NCBI GenBank assembly: GCA_025350695.1
Contig: JANXXI010000386.1
Coordinates: forward strand, 1-64,000
Origin: Acidobacteriota bacterium
Lineage (GTDB): Bacteria > Acidobacteriota > Terriglobia > Bryobacterales > Bryobacteraceae
Direction of reading: 5' to 3'
Length of the DNA: 64,000 bases
Part shown: piece after piece, positions 44,375 to 54,155 of the stretch
How the letters are laid out: the number at the start of each line of letters is the position of its first letter
Position numbering within the stretch: position 1 is the first letter of the stretch
Made by a program: the position numbers and the translations under genes
Notes under the pieces: generated by a model
The model's database searches: none
What the model was told of the DNA's origin: nothing
The model's input: the letters and a program-made list of their open reading frames with translations, nothing else

Positions 44375-45735
44375 CGAAACCACTATTTTCCCGCTTGATA
44401 GCTACAACTGCCCTGATCGTAATTCCCGTGCTGGCCGCCGTGGACGATTGGCCCCGCTGGCGCGGCCCCGCCGATAACGGCATGGCCAAAGGCGGCGCTC
44501 CTACAGAGTGGAGCGAGACTAAAAACATAGCCTGGAAGGTACCGATCCCAGGCCGGGGCTTTTCCTCACCCGTAGTCTGGGGCGACAAGATCTTCCTAAC
44601 GACGGCAGTCGCGGTGGGTCAGCCTAGCGCCGAGGCGCCTCCGCGGGATGGCCAAGGCGAACGCAAAGGCGGCAAGCGCGGACCAGGAGGCCCCGGCGGC
44701 CGCGGCGGCATGAGCGGCGGAGCCGTCGGAGTCGAACACAAATTCGTCGTCATGGCGCTCGATCGTAAAACAGGCAAAATCGTCTGGGAGCAAGTGGCCG
44801 CAACGACAACTCCTCACGAAGGTCACCATCCGCGCTACGGAAGTTTCGCTTCCAACAGCCCCGTCACGGACGGCAAGCACCTGTGGGCCTGGTTCGGTTC
44901 CCGCGGCGTCTATTGCTACGACCTGAACGGCAAATTGATCTGGAAAAAAGACGATTACAAAGAGGCCAAAATGCGCCTCGGATTCGGGGAGGGAACAGCT
45001 GCCGTCATATCAGGCGATACCCTGCTGCTGAATTTCGACATGGAACAGGGTAGCCATTTGCTGGCTCTCGACAAAACTACCGGCAAGCAGTTGTACCGCG
45101 TGGATCGCGACGAAATCAGCGGCTGGTCCGCGCCTCTGGTCATCGATTTCCAAGGGCAAAAGCAGGTCGTCATAACCGCCCAAAACAAGGTCCGTTCCTA
45201 CGATCTGAAAACCGGTAAAGTGATTTGGGAATGCGCGGGCCTGGGTGGCAACGTGATCCCCGCGCCCGTATATTCCGACGGCGTGGTGTACGTCATGAGC
45301 GGCTTCCGCGACCCCAACCTGATGGCCATCAAGCTCGGGCGCACCGGCGACCTCACCGGCACTGACGCCGTTTTATGGACTACCAATCGCGGCACGTCCT
45401 ACACGCCCTCTCCAGTTCTGTACGAAGGTAAATTCTACTTCGTGACCGACGCTGGAATGGTGTCCTGCCTCGATGTGAAGACCGGCAAGCCCTACTACCA
45501 GCAGCAGCGCCTGCCGAAGCCGTACAGCCTGAAATCGTCGCCAGTGGGCGTGAATGGCAACCTGTACCTAGCCACCGAAAATGAAGATGTGGTGGTTCTT
45601 AAGATGGGCGAGAAGTTTGAGGTTCTGGCCACCAATACGTTACCTGACCAGTCGTTCATCTCGACCCCAGCCGTGGTTGAGGGAACCATGTACTTGCGAA
45701 GCGAAACAACGCTCTACGCAATCAAGAACAAATAA
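44371..45735 (+). CDS. PQQ-like beta-propeller protein, secreted
   Basis: 454 aa, signal peptide ~1-22 (ending VLA). Quinoprotein-type blades are seen: DWPRWRGPADNGMA, VVMALDRKTGKIVWEQ, YCYDLNGKLIWKKDDYKE, LLALDKTTGKQLYRV, SYDLKTGKVIWECAG. A Gly/Arg-rich insert (RGPGGPGGRGGMSGG) lies at ~105-125. No catalytic residues of PQQ dehydrogenases are obvious, so it is probably a structural or binding propeller. It sits between two sulfatase genes and may take part in the same carbohydrate-sulfate use. Confidence 0.88.
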   Translation: MTKPLFSRLIATTALIVIPVLAAVDDWPRWRGPADNGMAKGGAPTEWSETKNIAWKVPIPGRGFSSPVVWGDKIFLTTAVAVGQPSAEAPPRDGQGERKGGKRGPGGPGGRGGMSGGAVGVEHKFVVMALDRKTGKIVWEQVAATTTPHEGHHPRYGSFASNSPVTDGKHLWAWFGSRGVYCYDLNGKLIWKKDDYKEAKMRLGFGEGTAAVISGDTLLLNFDMEQGSHLLALDKTTGKQLYRVDRDEISGWSAPLVIDFQGQKQVVITAQNKVRSYDLKTGKVIWECAGLGGNVIPAPVYSDGVVYVMSGFRDPNLMAIKLGRTGDLTGTDAVLWTTNRGTSYTPSPVLYEGKFYFVTDAGMVSCLDVKTGKPYYQQQRLPKPYSLKSSPVGVNGNLYLATENEDVVVLKMGEKFEVLATNTLPDQSFISTPAVVEGTMYLRSETTLYAIKNK

Positions 45736-45756
45736 GGGAACCAAAAGGGAACTGAT

Positions 45757-47061
45757 ATGAACCGCCGGACATTCCTGACCACACTAGCGGCGGCCCCACT
45801 CGCCGCCCAGCCTCAAACACGCAAGCCGAATTTCCTTTTTCTTTTCGCCGATGACTTAGGCTGGGGCGATGTCGGTTTCAATGGCCGCAAAGATTACCGG
45901 ACGCCCAACCTGGACCGCTACGCGGCCCAAGGAACAATCTTCAGGCGGTGGTATACGGCGTGTCCCCTGTGCGCCCCTTCCCGAGCGTGCCTGCTGACCG
46001 GCAAATACATGATCCACAACCGGGTGATCAACAACAATGCGGACCTGCCGGAAAGCGAAGTCACGTTGGCTGAGGCGCTCAAGCCGCTCGGCTACCGATC
46101 GGCATTGGTTGGCAAATGGCATCATGGGGTGCGAGCCGACGGCGGTTTCACTCATCCACTCGATCAAGGCTTCGACGAAACTTTCGGTTATCTCGACGCC
46201 CGCCATGCCTGGGAACATTATCCGAAGGAACTCTACCGCAATCGGGACAAGGTCCCCGTCAAGGGCTATAGTTCCGACCTTTTAGCCGACGAAGGCATCG
46301 CGTTCATGAAGCGCAACAGGGACAATCCCTTCTTCCTGTACCTTGCGTTCATTGAGCCGCACTTCACCATCGAAGCCCCTGAAGAAGACGTCGCAGTCTT
46401 CAAAGGTAAGTTCGCCGAAACTGACCCGAAGGAACCCTACAACGCCCGCTACGCCGCCATGATTTTTCGGCTTGATAAATCCATCGGACGAGTCATCGCC
46501 GCGCTCGATCAACTCGGCCTCGCCAAGGACACCATCGTCATGTTCACTTCGGACAATGGAGCCACCTTCGAGGCGGGCAACAAAGGCGCGTCGCCGTATC
46601 ACGACTCCAATCGCCCGTACCGTGGGCAGAAGCGCAGCCTCGAAGAAGGCGGCATCCGCGAACCGGCGTTCGTTCGCTGGCCTGGCCACGTGCCGGCTGG
46701 CCGCTCAAGCGAAGAAGTGATCCACATGACGGACGTCTTCCCTACCCTGTTATCCGCCGCCGGGGGCGCGCCCGACGCGGCCTGGAAAGTAGATGGGGCG
46801 AACGTGATGGACGCTTGGACCGGCAAAGCCAAGCTGCCGGAGCGTACCGTCTTCTGGTCCTTCACCATCGAGAATGTAAACATGCGCGCAGCGATGCGAG
46901 GCGATTTTAAGTTGCTGGAAATCGGTGGGAATCGGTTCCTCTACAACGTCAAAACCGACCCGCAGGAACGGCGCACGCTGGCGGCTGTCTATCCGCAGAT
47001 CTTCCAATCATTGACCAAGGAGTTGAAAGATTGGCTGGCCACGGATGTGACTAAGGTCTAA
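45757..47061 (+). CDS. Sulfatase, Tat-type leader
   Basis: 434 aa. MNRRTFLTTLAAAPLAA is a Tat-like signal. The sulfatase core is intact: FLFADDLGWGD (metal), CAPSR at 72-76 with the Cys to be oxidised to formylglycine, GKWHHG, and FTSDNGATFEAG. It hydrolyses a sulfate ester, probably in the periplasm; substrate unknown. Unlike its relative at 42914 it has no interruption. The 3' end overlaps the convergent Uma2 gene by 11 bp. Confidence 0.93.
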   Translation: MNRRTFLTTLAAAPLAAQPQTRKPNFLFLFADDLGWGDVGFNGRKDYRTPNLDRYAAQGTIFRRWYTACPLCAPSRACLLTGKYMIHNRVINNNADLPESEVTLAEALKPLGYRSALVGKWHHGVRADGGFTHPLDQGFDETFGYLDARHAWEHYPKELYRNRDKVPVKGYSSDLLADEGIAFMKRNRDNPFFLYLAFIEPHFTIEAPEEDVAVFKGKFAETDPKEPYNARYAAMIFRLDKSIGRVIAALDQLGLAKDTIVMFTSDNGATFEAGNKGASPYHDSNRPYRGQKRSLEEGGIREPAFVRWPGHVPAGRSSEEVIHMTDVFPTLLSAAGGAPDAAWKVDGANVMDAWTGKAKLPERTVFWSFTIENVNMRAAMRGDFKLLEIGGNRFLYNVKTDPQERRTLAAVYPQIFQSLTKELKDWLATDVTKV

Positions 47062-47608
47062 TGAGTTTAGAAAAAACTTCGCTCAACTTGAGGCTTGACC
47101 CGCCGAAAGCGGCGAGTGGGATTTCCTGATCTGGTCCGTAGAAACGGGCCGACTCAGTCTTGGTCGCTACGCGAATCAGCCGTTTCTTAAGATCAACCGT
47201 CCAGAATTGAATACATCCATTTTCGAGACAGAGTTGTTCCCGTTCATACATCTCGGATGCGGTGTTCGAAGGTGAGAGAATTTCAATGACAAGTTCCGGC
47301 GCCCCTAAAAGATCATCCTCGGTTTGAGAATCCCAGCGCTGCCAAGTAACCAGGGCCACATCGGCCGCTCTCAAGTCTCCTTCAGGAACTGCCCTAAAGG
47401 GAATCTCAGTTGATATGAATCCGGTTTCATCCAACTCCCGAATCAAAAGTCTTACAAGCCAGCCCTGCATTCCAACATGAAGTTTTTTTGGGCGAGTCAC
47501 TTGGACGAGTTCTCCATGATGAAGTTCATAATCAAAATCTCCAACTGGTTTCTCCAGTTGAAGGAACTCCTCCACAGACATCTGGCGAACTGGTGCTGAA
47601 ACAGCCAT
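47051..47608 (-). CDS. Uma2 family (DUF820) putative endonuclease
   Basis: 185 aa. Uma2/DUF820 pattern: MSVEEFLQLEK, FDYELHHGELVQVTRP, AADVALVTW and ELVIEILSPSNTASEMYEREQLCLENG. These carry the PD-(D/E)xK-type acidic residues. The family is widespread in cyanobacteria and acidobacteria; its biological target is unclear. Convergent with the sulfatase gene (11-bp overlap). Confidence 0.9.
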   Translation of the reverse strand: MAVSAPVRQMSVEEFLQLEKPVGDFDYELHHGELVQVTRPKKLHVGMQGWLVRLLIRELDETGFISTEIPFRAVPEGDLRAADVALVTWQRWDSQTEDDLLGAPELVIEILSPSNTASEMYEREQLCLENGCIQFWTVDLKKRLIRVATKTESARFYGPDQEIPLAAFGGSSLKLSEVFSKLIRP

Positions 47609-47638
47609 AGCAGGCTCCTACCGAGATGTTACCAAATC

Positions 47639-48241
47639 CTACTGCCAGACCAGGGTATTCAAGCCGCCCAACCGGCCAGCCTCGAATTTCTCAATCGCCG
47701 GCATCTGCTTCAGAATGTAACCAACCTCGTCCACACCTTCCAGCATGCAGGTCTTCGAGAAAGCATCCACGTCAAATGACACACTCTCGCCGTCGGGCAT
47801 GATTAGCATCTGCGAGGCCAAATCGATTTGGAGTTTCATTGCCTGATCCGCAGAGCGGAGTTCCAAAAGCTTTGCATGCACGTCGCGGGAAACCACGATT
47901 GGCAACAGTGAATTCTTAAGCGAATTCTGCTTGAAGATGTCGGCGAAGGAAGTGGAAATCACCGCCTTGAATCCAAACTGCGTCAACGCCCAGGGAGCAT
48001 GTTCGCGGCTCGATCCGCAACCAAAGTTGTCGCCCGCCAACAGAATCTCCGCACCCTTCGATTCAGCCTTGTTCAAAACGAAATCAAGGTTCGGCGACCC
48101 ATCGGCCAAATAGCGCCAATCGTTGAAAAGCTGATCGCCCAAACCAATCTTCGAAATCGTCTTCAAGAAACGGGCCGGGATAATTTGATCGGTGTCCACA
48201 TTATCCATCGGCAGCAAAACTACGCGGCTATCGATCTTCAT
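47639..48241 (-). CDS. leuD: 3-isopropylmalate dehydratase small subunit
   Basis: 200 aa. DNVDTDQIIPARFLK near the start and DNFGCGSSREHAPWAL at ~72-88 are the swivel-domain signatures. With LeuC it isomerises 2- to 3-isopropylmalate. The ATG overlaps the leuC stop (TAATG). Confidence 0.96.
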   Translation of the reverse strand: MKIDSRVVLLPMDNVDTDQIIPARFLKTISKIGLGDQLFNDWRYLADGSPNLDFVLNKAESKGAEILLAGDNFGCGSSREHAPWALTQFGFKAVISTSFADIFKQNSLKNSLLPIVVSRDVHAKLLELRSADQAMKLQIDLASQMLIMPDGESVSFDVDAFSKTCMLEGVDEVGYILKQMPAIEKFEAGRLGGLNTLVWQ

Positions 48242-49662
48242 TACTTGCCTCCCATAAGGGTACGAACGTCAGTTACTACACCATTTATGGCGCTGGCGGC
48301 AGCCGTCATCGGGCTTGCCAGGAATGTCCTGCCGCCCTTTCCTTGCCTACCTTCAAAATTGCGGTTCGATGTGGAAACACTGTATTGACCGGGAGCCAAT
48401 TGGTCGCCGTTCATCGCAATGCACATGGAACAGCCTGCCTCGCGCCATTCCGCTCCGGAGTCGGTAAAGATCTTGTCCAAACCTTCAGCCTGCGCCTGCC
48501 GCTTGATTTGCTGGGAACCAGGGACCACCAGCATGCGCACACCGTCCTTCACTTTGCGGCCCTTCATGACACTGGCAGCCGCGCGTAAATCGCTTATCCG
48601 GGAATTGGTGCAACTACCGACGAACACGACGTTCACCGGATGTCCAGCCAACTTTTGACCGGGTTGCAGGTCCATATACTTCAGCGCCTTTACCAGCGAA
48701 TCGCGCTCGAGCTTGTCACTGATCGAGGCCGGATCGGGAATGTTCCCCGAAATCGCCATGCCCTGACCAGGGTTAGTTCCGAAAGTGATCATCGGCTCCA
48801 GTTCATCGGCGTTGATGGTGATGCTGTGATCGTAAACCGCGCCTTCGTCACTTGGTAATTGCTTCCAGCGGGCAACAGCGGCATCCCAATCGGCTCCCTT
48901 AGGTACAAAACGGCGGCCAGCTAAATACTGATAAGTCGTATCGTCCGGGGCAATCATTCCGGCGCGGGCGCCAGCCTCAATCGCCATGTTGCAAACGGTC
49001 ATCCGTTCTTCCATGGAAAGGGAGCGGATGGCCGAACCGGTAAACTCGAACACGCAACCCGTGCCCCCGCCGATCCCAATGCGGCTGATCAACGCCAGGA
49101 TGATATCCTTCGCCGCCACGCCGGGCTTCAAACTTCCGTCCACGTGAACTTGATAGGTTTTCGATTTGCGCTGCAAAAGCACCTGTGTGGCAAGCACCAT
49201 TTCCACTTCGCTGGTGCCAATGCCGAATGCCAGCGCGCCAAACGCGCCGTGCGTGGCCGTATGCGAATCTCCGCAAACGACGGTCATACCCGGCTGGGTT
49301 AGCCCCTGTTCCGGTCCGATGACATGGCAAATGCCATTATTCTCGTTGTGGAATCCAAAGAACGGAATTCCAAACTCCTCGGCGTTGGTCGCCATTTGTG
49401 CAACTTGCGTGGCTGCAATCTGATCCACAATTGGTAAGTTCTTCGGAGTCGTCGGAGTGGAATGATCTACGGTCGCAAAGGTATTTTGCGGACGGCGAAC
49501 CTTCAGCCCCCGATCGCGAAGGCCGGCGAAGGCCTGGGGCGACGTGACTTCGTGCACCAAATGAAAGTCGATGTAGAGCAGGGTCGGCGCACCGGGCTGC
49601 TCGGCAACTACGTGGGAATCCCAAACTTTTTCTATGATCGTACGGGGCTTAGATTGCTGCAC
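48241..49662 (-). CDS. leuC: 3-isopropylmalate dehydratase large subunit
   Basis: 473 aa, aconitase family. [26 protein letters not shown] and the [4Fe-4S] ligands ([13 protein letters not shown] and CSMCIAMN) are present. Full length for a bacterial LeuC. Overlaps leuB by 14 bp and leuD by 1 bp, so the three are translated together. Confidence 0.97.
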   Translation of the reverse strand: MQQSKPRTIIEKVWDSHVVAEQPGAPTLLYIDFHLVHEVTSPQAFAGLRDRGLKVRRPQNTFATVDHSTPTTPKNLPIVDQIAATQVAQMATNAEEFGIPFFGFHNENNGICHVIGPEQGLTQPGMTVVCGDSHTATHGAFGALAFGIGTSEVEMVLATQVLLQRKSKTYQVHVDGSLKPGVAAKDIILALISRIGIGGGTGCVFEFTGSAIRSLSMEERMTVCNMAIEAGARAGMIAPDDTTYQYLAGRRFVPKGADWDAAVARWKQLPSDEGAVYDHSITINADELEPMITFGTNPGQGMAISGNIPDPASISDKLERDSLVKALKYMDLQPGQKLAGHPVNVVFVGSCTNSRISDLRAAASVMKGRKVKDGVRMLVVPGSQQIKRQAQAEGLDKIFTDSGAEWREAGCSMCIAMNGDQLAPGQYSVSTSNRNFEGRQGKGGRTFLASPMTAAASAINGVVTDVRTLMGGK

Positions 49663-50731
49663 AGACGGCTTCTCCTACTTGTACTGTTGTTGCGGGCGTA
49701 CCTTTCGGCTTCAGATCGGCCGTCGTATTTCCGCTGTTCAAAACTGTTTCCATTGCCTTGTAGACGGCCTTGGCTTCGTCCATCAATCCAAAGCTATATT
49801 CAAACATCGCAGCCACGGAGCCAATGGCGCCCAGCGGATTGGCTTTGTTCTGCCCGGCGATATCCGGGGCCGAACCATGCACGGGCTCGTAGAGGCCGAC
49901 CCACGCTCCAGACGGTTTCTTGCCGCCAATCGAAGCCGAAGGCAGCATGCCAATAGAACCGGCAATCACCGCGCCCTCGTCACTCAGGATATCGCCAAAC
50001 ATGTTTTCCATCACCACTACGTCGAACTGCTTGGGCCGGAGGATCAGTTGCATGGCGCAATTGTCGACCAGGATGTGTTCCAGTTCCACATCAGGGAATT
50101 CCGGAGCCACTTCACAAACTACTCGACGCCAGAGCTGAGAAGTTTCGAGCACGTTCGACTTATCCACACTGGTGAGCTTCTTTCGGCGATTCCGAGCCAG
50201 ATTGAAAGCCATCCTCGTCACGCGGGCAATTTCGTCGCGTGTGTAAGTCATGGTGTTGGTTCCGCGTTCTTCTCCACCTTCGCCGGTTATTCCGCGAGGG
50301 GTCCCGTAATAGATACCGCCGGTCAGTTCCCGGACGATAATCATGTCCACGCCGTCCACCAGGTGGTTCTTCAAAGGAGAAGAATCAAGCAGCGAGGGAT
50401 AGCTCTTCACCGGCCGCAGATTTGCGTAAACGCCAAGAGTCTTGCGAATACCCAGCAGCCCCCGTTCGGGACGCTTTTCCGGCGGCCAATTGTCGAATTC
50501 GGGGAGGCCAACCGCACCCATCAAAGTGGCATCCGCCTCAAGGGCCATTTTGCTGGTCTCTTCGGGATACGGGCCACCTGTTTTATGGATGGCAACGCCA
50601 CCTAACAGTGCCTCGGAAAGTCTCAAGTTGTGGTTGAATTTTTTGCAGACATGTTCAAGCACTCGAACAGCTTCGGTGGTTACTTCAACACCAATCCCGT
50701 CGCCGGGAACCGTTAGGATATTCAGATTCAT
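49649..50731 (-). CDS. leuB: 3-isopropylmalate dehydrogenase
   Basis: 360 aa. [20 protein letters not shown] at the N-terminus, the substrate loop [14 protein letters not shown] and [26 protein letters not shown] are typical of NAD-dependent LeuB. It oxidises and decarboxylates 3-isopropylmalate to 2-oxoisocaproate. It begins 18 bp after leuA. Confidence 0.97.
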   Translation of the reverse strand: MNLNILTVPGDGIGVEVTTEAVRVLEHVCKKFNHNLRLSEALLGGVAIHKTGGPYPEETSKMALEADATLMGAVGLPEFDNWPPEKRPERGLLGIRKTLGVYANLRPVKSYPSLLDSSPLKNHLVDGVDMIIVRELTGGIYYGTPRGITGEGGEERGTNTMTYTRDEIARVTRMAFNLARNRRKKLTSVDKSNVLETSQLWRRVVCEVAPEFPDVELEHILVDNCAMQLILRPKQFDVVVMENMFGDILSDEGAVIAGSIGMLPSASIGGKKPSGAWVGLYEPVHGSAPDIAGQNKANPLGAIGSVAAMFEYSFGLMDEAKAVYKAMETVLNSGNTTADLKPKGTPATTVQVGEAVCAAI

Positions 50732-50749
50732 AGATTTCGTTTCGTGTGG

Positions 50750-51910
50750 CTATTTGGCCACTGTTAATTTCAAATCCTGGCAGAGTTGAGCAATCTGCTC
50801 GTTGCGGATGCCTTTGACGCGATCAGCGAGAGAACAGAAGGCTTCGTAAATCTGATCCAATTCCTTCACATCCATCTTGTAACCTAATGTTTCGCAACGA
50901 GATTTTAGAGCATGTCGTCCGCTATGTTTGCCCAAGATCAGTTTACCCTCCGGAACGCCGACCGTATGGGGGTCAATGATCTCATAGGTTGACTTGTCTT
51001 TAAGATAGCCATCCTGGTGAATCCCCGCTTCGTGAGCAAACGCATTGTCCCCGACAATTGCCTTATTGGGTTGCGGGCCGAAGGTGATTATAGACGTTAG
51101 GAGTTGACTGGCTGAATAGAGATGCTCCGTTTGAATTCCAGTTGTGAAAGGCAGCTTGTCCTGACGAGTCTTGAAGCACATCACTACTTCCTCAAGGGAA
51201 GCATTACCCGCCCTTTCGCCAATTCCGTTGATCGTACACTCGACTTGCCGAGCGCCCGCCTGGACGGCAGCAAGGGAGTTAGCGACGGCCAAACCAAGAT
51301 CGTCATGGCAGTGGACGCTGACAATCGCCGAGTCGCCCAAAGCCTTCACGACATGGCTGATCATCTCAGCATATTCGGAAGGAACCGAGTAGCCGACAGT
51401 ATCAGGAAGGTTGACGGTGCGCGCCCCTGCAGCCACCACCGCCTTTGAGACTTCGGTCAAATATCCGATATCCGTGCGCGAGGCGTCTTCGGCGGAAAAC
51501 TCCACATCATCAGCATACTTGCGAGCCAATTCAACAGCCTTAACTGCTGATTCCAGAACCTGTTCCCGTGTTTTATTCAACTTAAACTTAAGGTGAATAT
51601 CGGAGGTTGCAATGAAGGTATGAATTCGCGGATGCTTGGCATTCTCAAGAGCCTTCGCGGCCCGCTCGACGTCTATTGTGTTGGACCGCGCAAGAGCCGC
51701 CACCTGCACCCAAGGAAACTCCTTCGCCACAGCCTTAACCGCTTCAAAGTCGCCTTCGGATGCGATGGGGAATCCCGCCTCCATAATGTCCACACCCAAG
51801 TCCGCGAGCTTTGCAGCCATGCGAAGCTTCTCGGGCACAGTCATGCTACAGCCTGGCGATTGTTCGCCGTCTCGTAACGTCGTATCGAAAATATATACGC
51901 GCTGACTCAT
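50750..51910 (-). CDS. leuA: 2-isopropylmalate synthase without the leucine-binding regulatory domain
   Basis: 386 aa. The catalytic HMGL-type TIM barrel is complete: [52 protein letters not shown] and HSGRHAL. Usual bacterial LeuA is 500 aa or more because of a C-terminal domain that binds leucine. Here the protein ends at ~386, so feedback inhibition may be missing. An isopropylmalate-synthase role rather than homocitrate synthase is supported by the leuBCD genes behind it. GGAGG lies ~6 bases before the ATG. Confidence 0.92.
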   Translation of the reverse strand: MSQRVYIFDTTLRDGEQSPGCSMTVPEKLRMAAKLADLGVDIMEAGFPIASEGDFEAVKAVAKEFPWVQVAALARSNTIDVERAAKALENAKHPRIHTFIATSDIHLKFKLNKTREQVLESAVKAVELARKYADDVEFSAEDASRTDIGYLTEVSKAVVAAGARTVNLPDTVGYSVPSEYAEMISHVVKALGDSAIVSVHCHDDLGLAVANSLAAVQAGARQVECTINGIGERAGNASLEEVVMCFKTRQDKLPFTTGIQTEHLYSASQLLTSIITFGPQPNKAIVGDNAFAHEAGIHQDGYLKDKSTYEIIDPHTVGVPEGKLILGKHSGRHALKSRCETLGYKMDVKELDQIYEAFCSLADRVKGIRNEQIAQLCQDLKLTVAK

Positions 51911-52055
51911 GGTATTGCCTCCGCGAGTATTGCCAATCAGGTAAGAATCGGGGAAGCCAGTTGCTCCTCCCCGTCCTGCTTATGATCATTATGACTTTGC
52001 CCTTAGGATATAGCAAATTTATAATTTTGCATATCGGAATAAGTACTAGTAATGA

Positions 52056-52072
52056 GATAACGCCAGGTTATC
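52056..52072. promoter_or_regulatory. LysR-type operator GATAAC-N5-GTTATC
   Basis: Perfect 6-bp arms, 5-bp spacer, T-N11-A inside the dyad. The likely main recognition site of the regulator at 52141. Confidence 0.65.
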
Positions 52073-52103
52073 GGGGTCGAGCTTGAATCGATCTCAAAAT
52101 TAC

Positions 52104-52120
52104 AATAAACTATATTTATT
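52104..52120. promoter_or_regulatory. Second LysR-type dyad AATAAA-N5-TTTATT
   Basis: Perfect 6-bp arms with T-N11-A, 20 bp before the lysR ATG. Its AT-rich nature makes chance more likely than for the site at 52056. It could mediate autoregulation. Confidence 0.45.
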
Positions 52121-52140
52121 GGCCTCAACGGATATATAAC

Positions 52141-53040
52141 ATGGAACTGCACGCAATCCGAGTGTTCTTGACCGTTGCCCAGGAGAAGTCATTCTCACGT
52201 GCAGCCGAAAAACTTCTTCGTACTCAGCCGGCAATTTCCCTGGCAGTCCAACGTCTGGAGACTGAACTGGGGGAACGGCTGATAGACCGGTCCGGCAAAG
52301 AGCTCCTTCTGACGGACGCCGGAAAAATTGTATTCGAGTACGCCCGCCGATTCGAGACCCTGGAAGGCGACCTTGGGAATGCCCTGGCCGAGATGCGCGA
52401 CAATTCAGCCGGGCAACTGGTGATCGGCGCCAACGAATCCACCACGCTGTACATGATCCAGCACATCATACAATATCGGACGCTTTATCCAAAAGTTAAG
52501 GTCAAGGTTAGGCGTAGTCTTTCGAGCAAGATTCCGGCCCAACTGATCGACGGGGATTTGGAGCTTGGCGTAGTCAGCTACGATCCCAACGACGATCACC
52601 TTGAAAGCTCCATCATCTATACGGATCATCTGGCATTTGTCGTTAGCCCTCAGCACCGCTTCGCCCAACGTACGGAAGTGTCCATCACCGAACTGGGAAT
52701 GGAGACCTTTATTGCTCATAACGTTCTATCCCCATATCGGGAACTGGTGCTGCGCGAATTCCAACGGCGGAAAGTGGCGTTGAACATGGACGTGGAAATG
52801 CCCACGGTGGAGACGATTCGTATTCTGGTGCAGCGCAATCAAGGGGTGGCGTTCCTTCCGAAGATGTGTGTGGAGCATGAAATCGAAGCTGGGGTTCTGT
52901 GCGAAGTGAAGGTGCCGGAGTTAACGCTTGAGCGGAAGATATACCTGCTGCAACCGGCTCGGCGCGCCTTGAGCCATGCGGCGAGGGCGTTCCTGGAAGT
53001 GATCAAGTCGCGTACTGACAAGACCTCCAGCAAGCTATAG
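52141..53040 (+). CDS. LysR family transcriptional regulator
   Basis: 299 aa. The N-terminal winged HTH is canonical (MELHAIRVFLTVAQEKSFSRAAEKLLRTQPAISLAVQRLE), followed by the periplasmic-binding-like effector domain (GQLVIGANESTTLYMIQHIIQYRTLYPKVKV). It is divergent from leuABCD with paired T-N11-A dyads between them, so it probably controls leucine synthesis, perhaps with 2-isopropylmalate as inducer as in LeuO/IlvY-like cases. The effector is an inference. Confidence 0.93.
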   Translation: MELHAIRVFLTVAQEKSFSRAAEKLLRTQPAISLAVQRLETELGERLIDRSGKELLLTDAGKIVFEYARRFETLEGDLGNALAEMRDNSAGQLVIGANESTTLYMIQHIIQYRTLYPKVKVKVRRSLSSKIPAQLIDGDLELGVVSYDPNDDHLESSIIYTDHLAFVVSPQHRFAQRTEVSITELGMETFIAHNVLSPYRELVLREFQRRKVALNMDVEMPTVETIRILVQRNQGVAFLPKMCVEHEIEAGVLCEVKVPELTLERKIYLLQPARRALSHAARAFLEVIKSRTDKTSSKL

Positions 53041-53722
53041 AATTTCAGGCGTGTAGAGACACTTGTGCCTGGGTGCCGAAGCGCGTGTTTTGAATTTTCC
53101 GCACCAACAGGCTGCATTTGCTTCAATTGAAAGACCGCCACCATAACGGTCCGCCTGATTTGTCAGGCTGACGGCGCCGGTTCCCCGACCAATGCCGTCT
53201 ATTCAATGATTCCGCCCCTGCAACCCGCTGGACACGACTGAAAAACAACAACTCGAACCGATTCGAGATCGTCCACCGTCTAAGGGGCGAACGATTTTGG
53301 TTTGAAGAGTATTCCGGGCCCGGATTCGCTCTCTGGTTATAAGCTACTCCGGCGGGTGGGTGGGGCTGATTTTCCGTGCGTAGCCAAGTGATTGAAGGCG
53401 GGGGAGATATATTTGTTGGGGGCGCGGTGATAGCAAATTGTTTTTGTGAAGAATGGGCGGGATGGAGGTGTTTTCCGTTCAGAATTGTGGAAGCCAAATT
53501 GTTCTGAACCGAACGATCAGCCCTTGGGCCGCTGAGTGCGAAAATCGAATACGATAGGGTCGTTACAGGAATCTCCTTCATTCCTGTACTGTAGGGGGTC
53601 ACGGTTGAACTGGCAAAGAGGTCATTGCTTCCATAGACTGCCCTTGCAGGTTAAGTGAATTGCGCTTTAAAGACTGAACCTAACCAGTGCGGATTTGAAC
53701 TCGGAGGTTCCCATGAACAATT
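53041..53722. other. Gene-poor stretch, probably decayed
   Basis: About 680 bp without a credible gene. The track ORF 53123-53602 (minus, 159 aa) has no recognisable pattern and an odd composition. No repeat family, tRNA or terminator was noticed. It borders the composite pseudogene, so it may be remains of deleted genes. Confidence 0.55.
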
Positions 53723-53905
53723 TCATCGGCGCTTCTGTGATGGCGCCTGCCTAGAACCGATCGCCTCCGCGATAATTGCCGTGACCAAGCTATTGATGCT
53801 GACGCCTTCGTTTTGTGCCTGCCTTGTCAGCTTTGAGTAAAGGGTCCGCGGAAGGCGCTGGCGCCAATCCCGCGAAGGCGACCGTCGTTGCGCGTGTCTG
53901 TCCAA
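53723..53905 (-). pseudogene. Fragment of a ribbon-helix-helix (HicB/Arc-like) protein
   Basis: The frame reads WRQRLPRTLYSKLTRQAQNEGVSINSLVTAIIAEAIG, the pattern of RHH domains at the C-terminus of HicB-like antitoxins. There is no N-terminal domain; the upstream part of the frame overlaps the TIGR03437-type fragment. It looks like the 3' end of a gene joined to another by recombination. Confidence 0.55.
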
Positions 53906-54155
53906 AGAAAATCTGAACCGGTAGGGCCAGCGTGTTACTTTGCTGGACCACTTGACCGGCCGGTATGTTGGGAGTCACCGATCCAAATCCCACACCATAG
54001 AGAACGATAGTATCCCCTGGCTTGGCGCGACGTGACGGCAGTCCCGGAATGGCCCCGGGCGGCAGAACGTACGTTGTATTGTCGGGGAACAAAGCCGCGG
54101 CGTAGCGCCTTCCGTCAAGATCAAACGAAGGCGCCGGTGTAGGTCCTCGGTCCAT
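53790..54155 (-). pseudogene. TIGR03437-type domain fragment
   Basis: 121 aa: VLPPGAIPGLPSRRAKPGDTIVLYGVGFGSVTPNIPAGQVVQQ is a clear TIGR03437-type core, ending FAGLAPAPSADP where the domain should go on. It follows the glycosidase-like frame below but in another frame, so the two were probably one protein split by an indel. The 3' end merges with the RHH fragment. Confidence 0.65.

Larger units (their letters stand above)
51911..52140. promoter_or_regulatory. Divergent leuA/lysR control region
   Basis: 230 bp, AT-richer than its surroundings, with three dyads. GCAAA...TTTGC is at 52013-52030. GATAAC-GCCAG-GTTATC (52056-52072) and AATAAA-CTATA-TTTATT (52104-52120) each contain T-N11-A, the LysR-type recognition pattern, and their centres are 48 bp apart. 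This arrangement suits a LysR regulator that controls leuABCD and its own gene. Confidence 0.65.

Noticed and set aside
49634-50605. 323-aa plus-strand ORF across leuB
   Set aside because: Antisense shadow of leuB with no family pattern.
53123-53602. 159-aa minus-strand ORF
   Set aside because: Odd composition, no motif, no neighbour linkage; probably chance in a decayed stretch.
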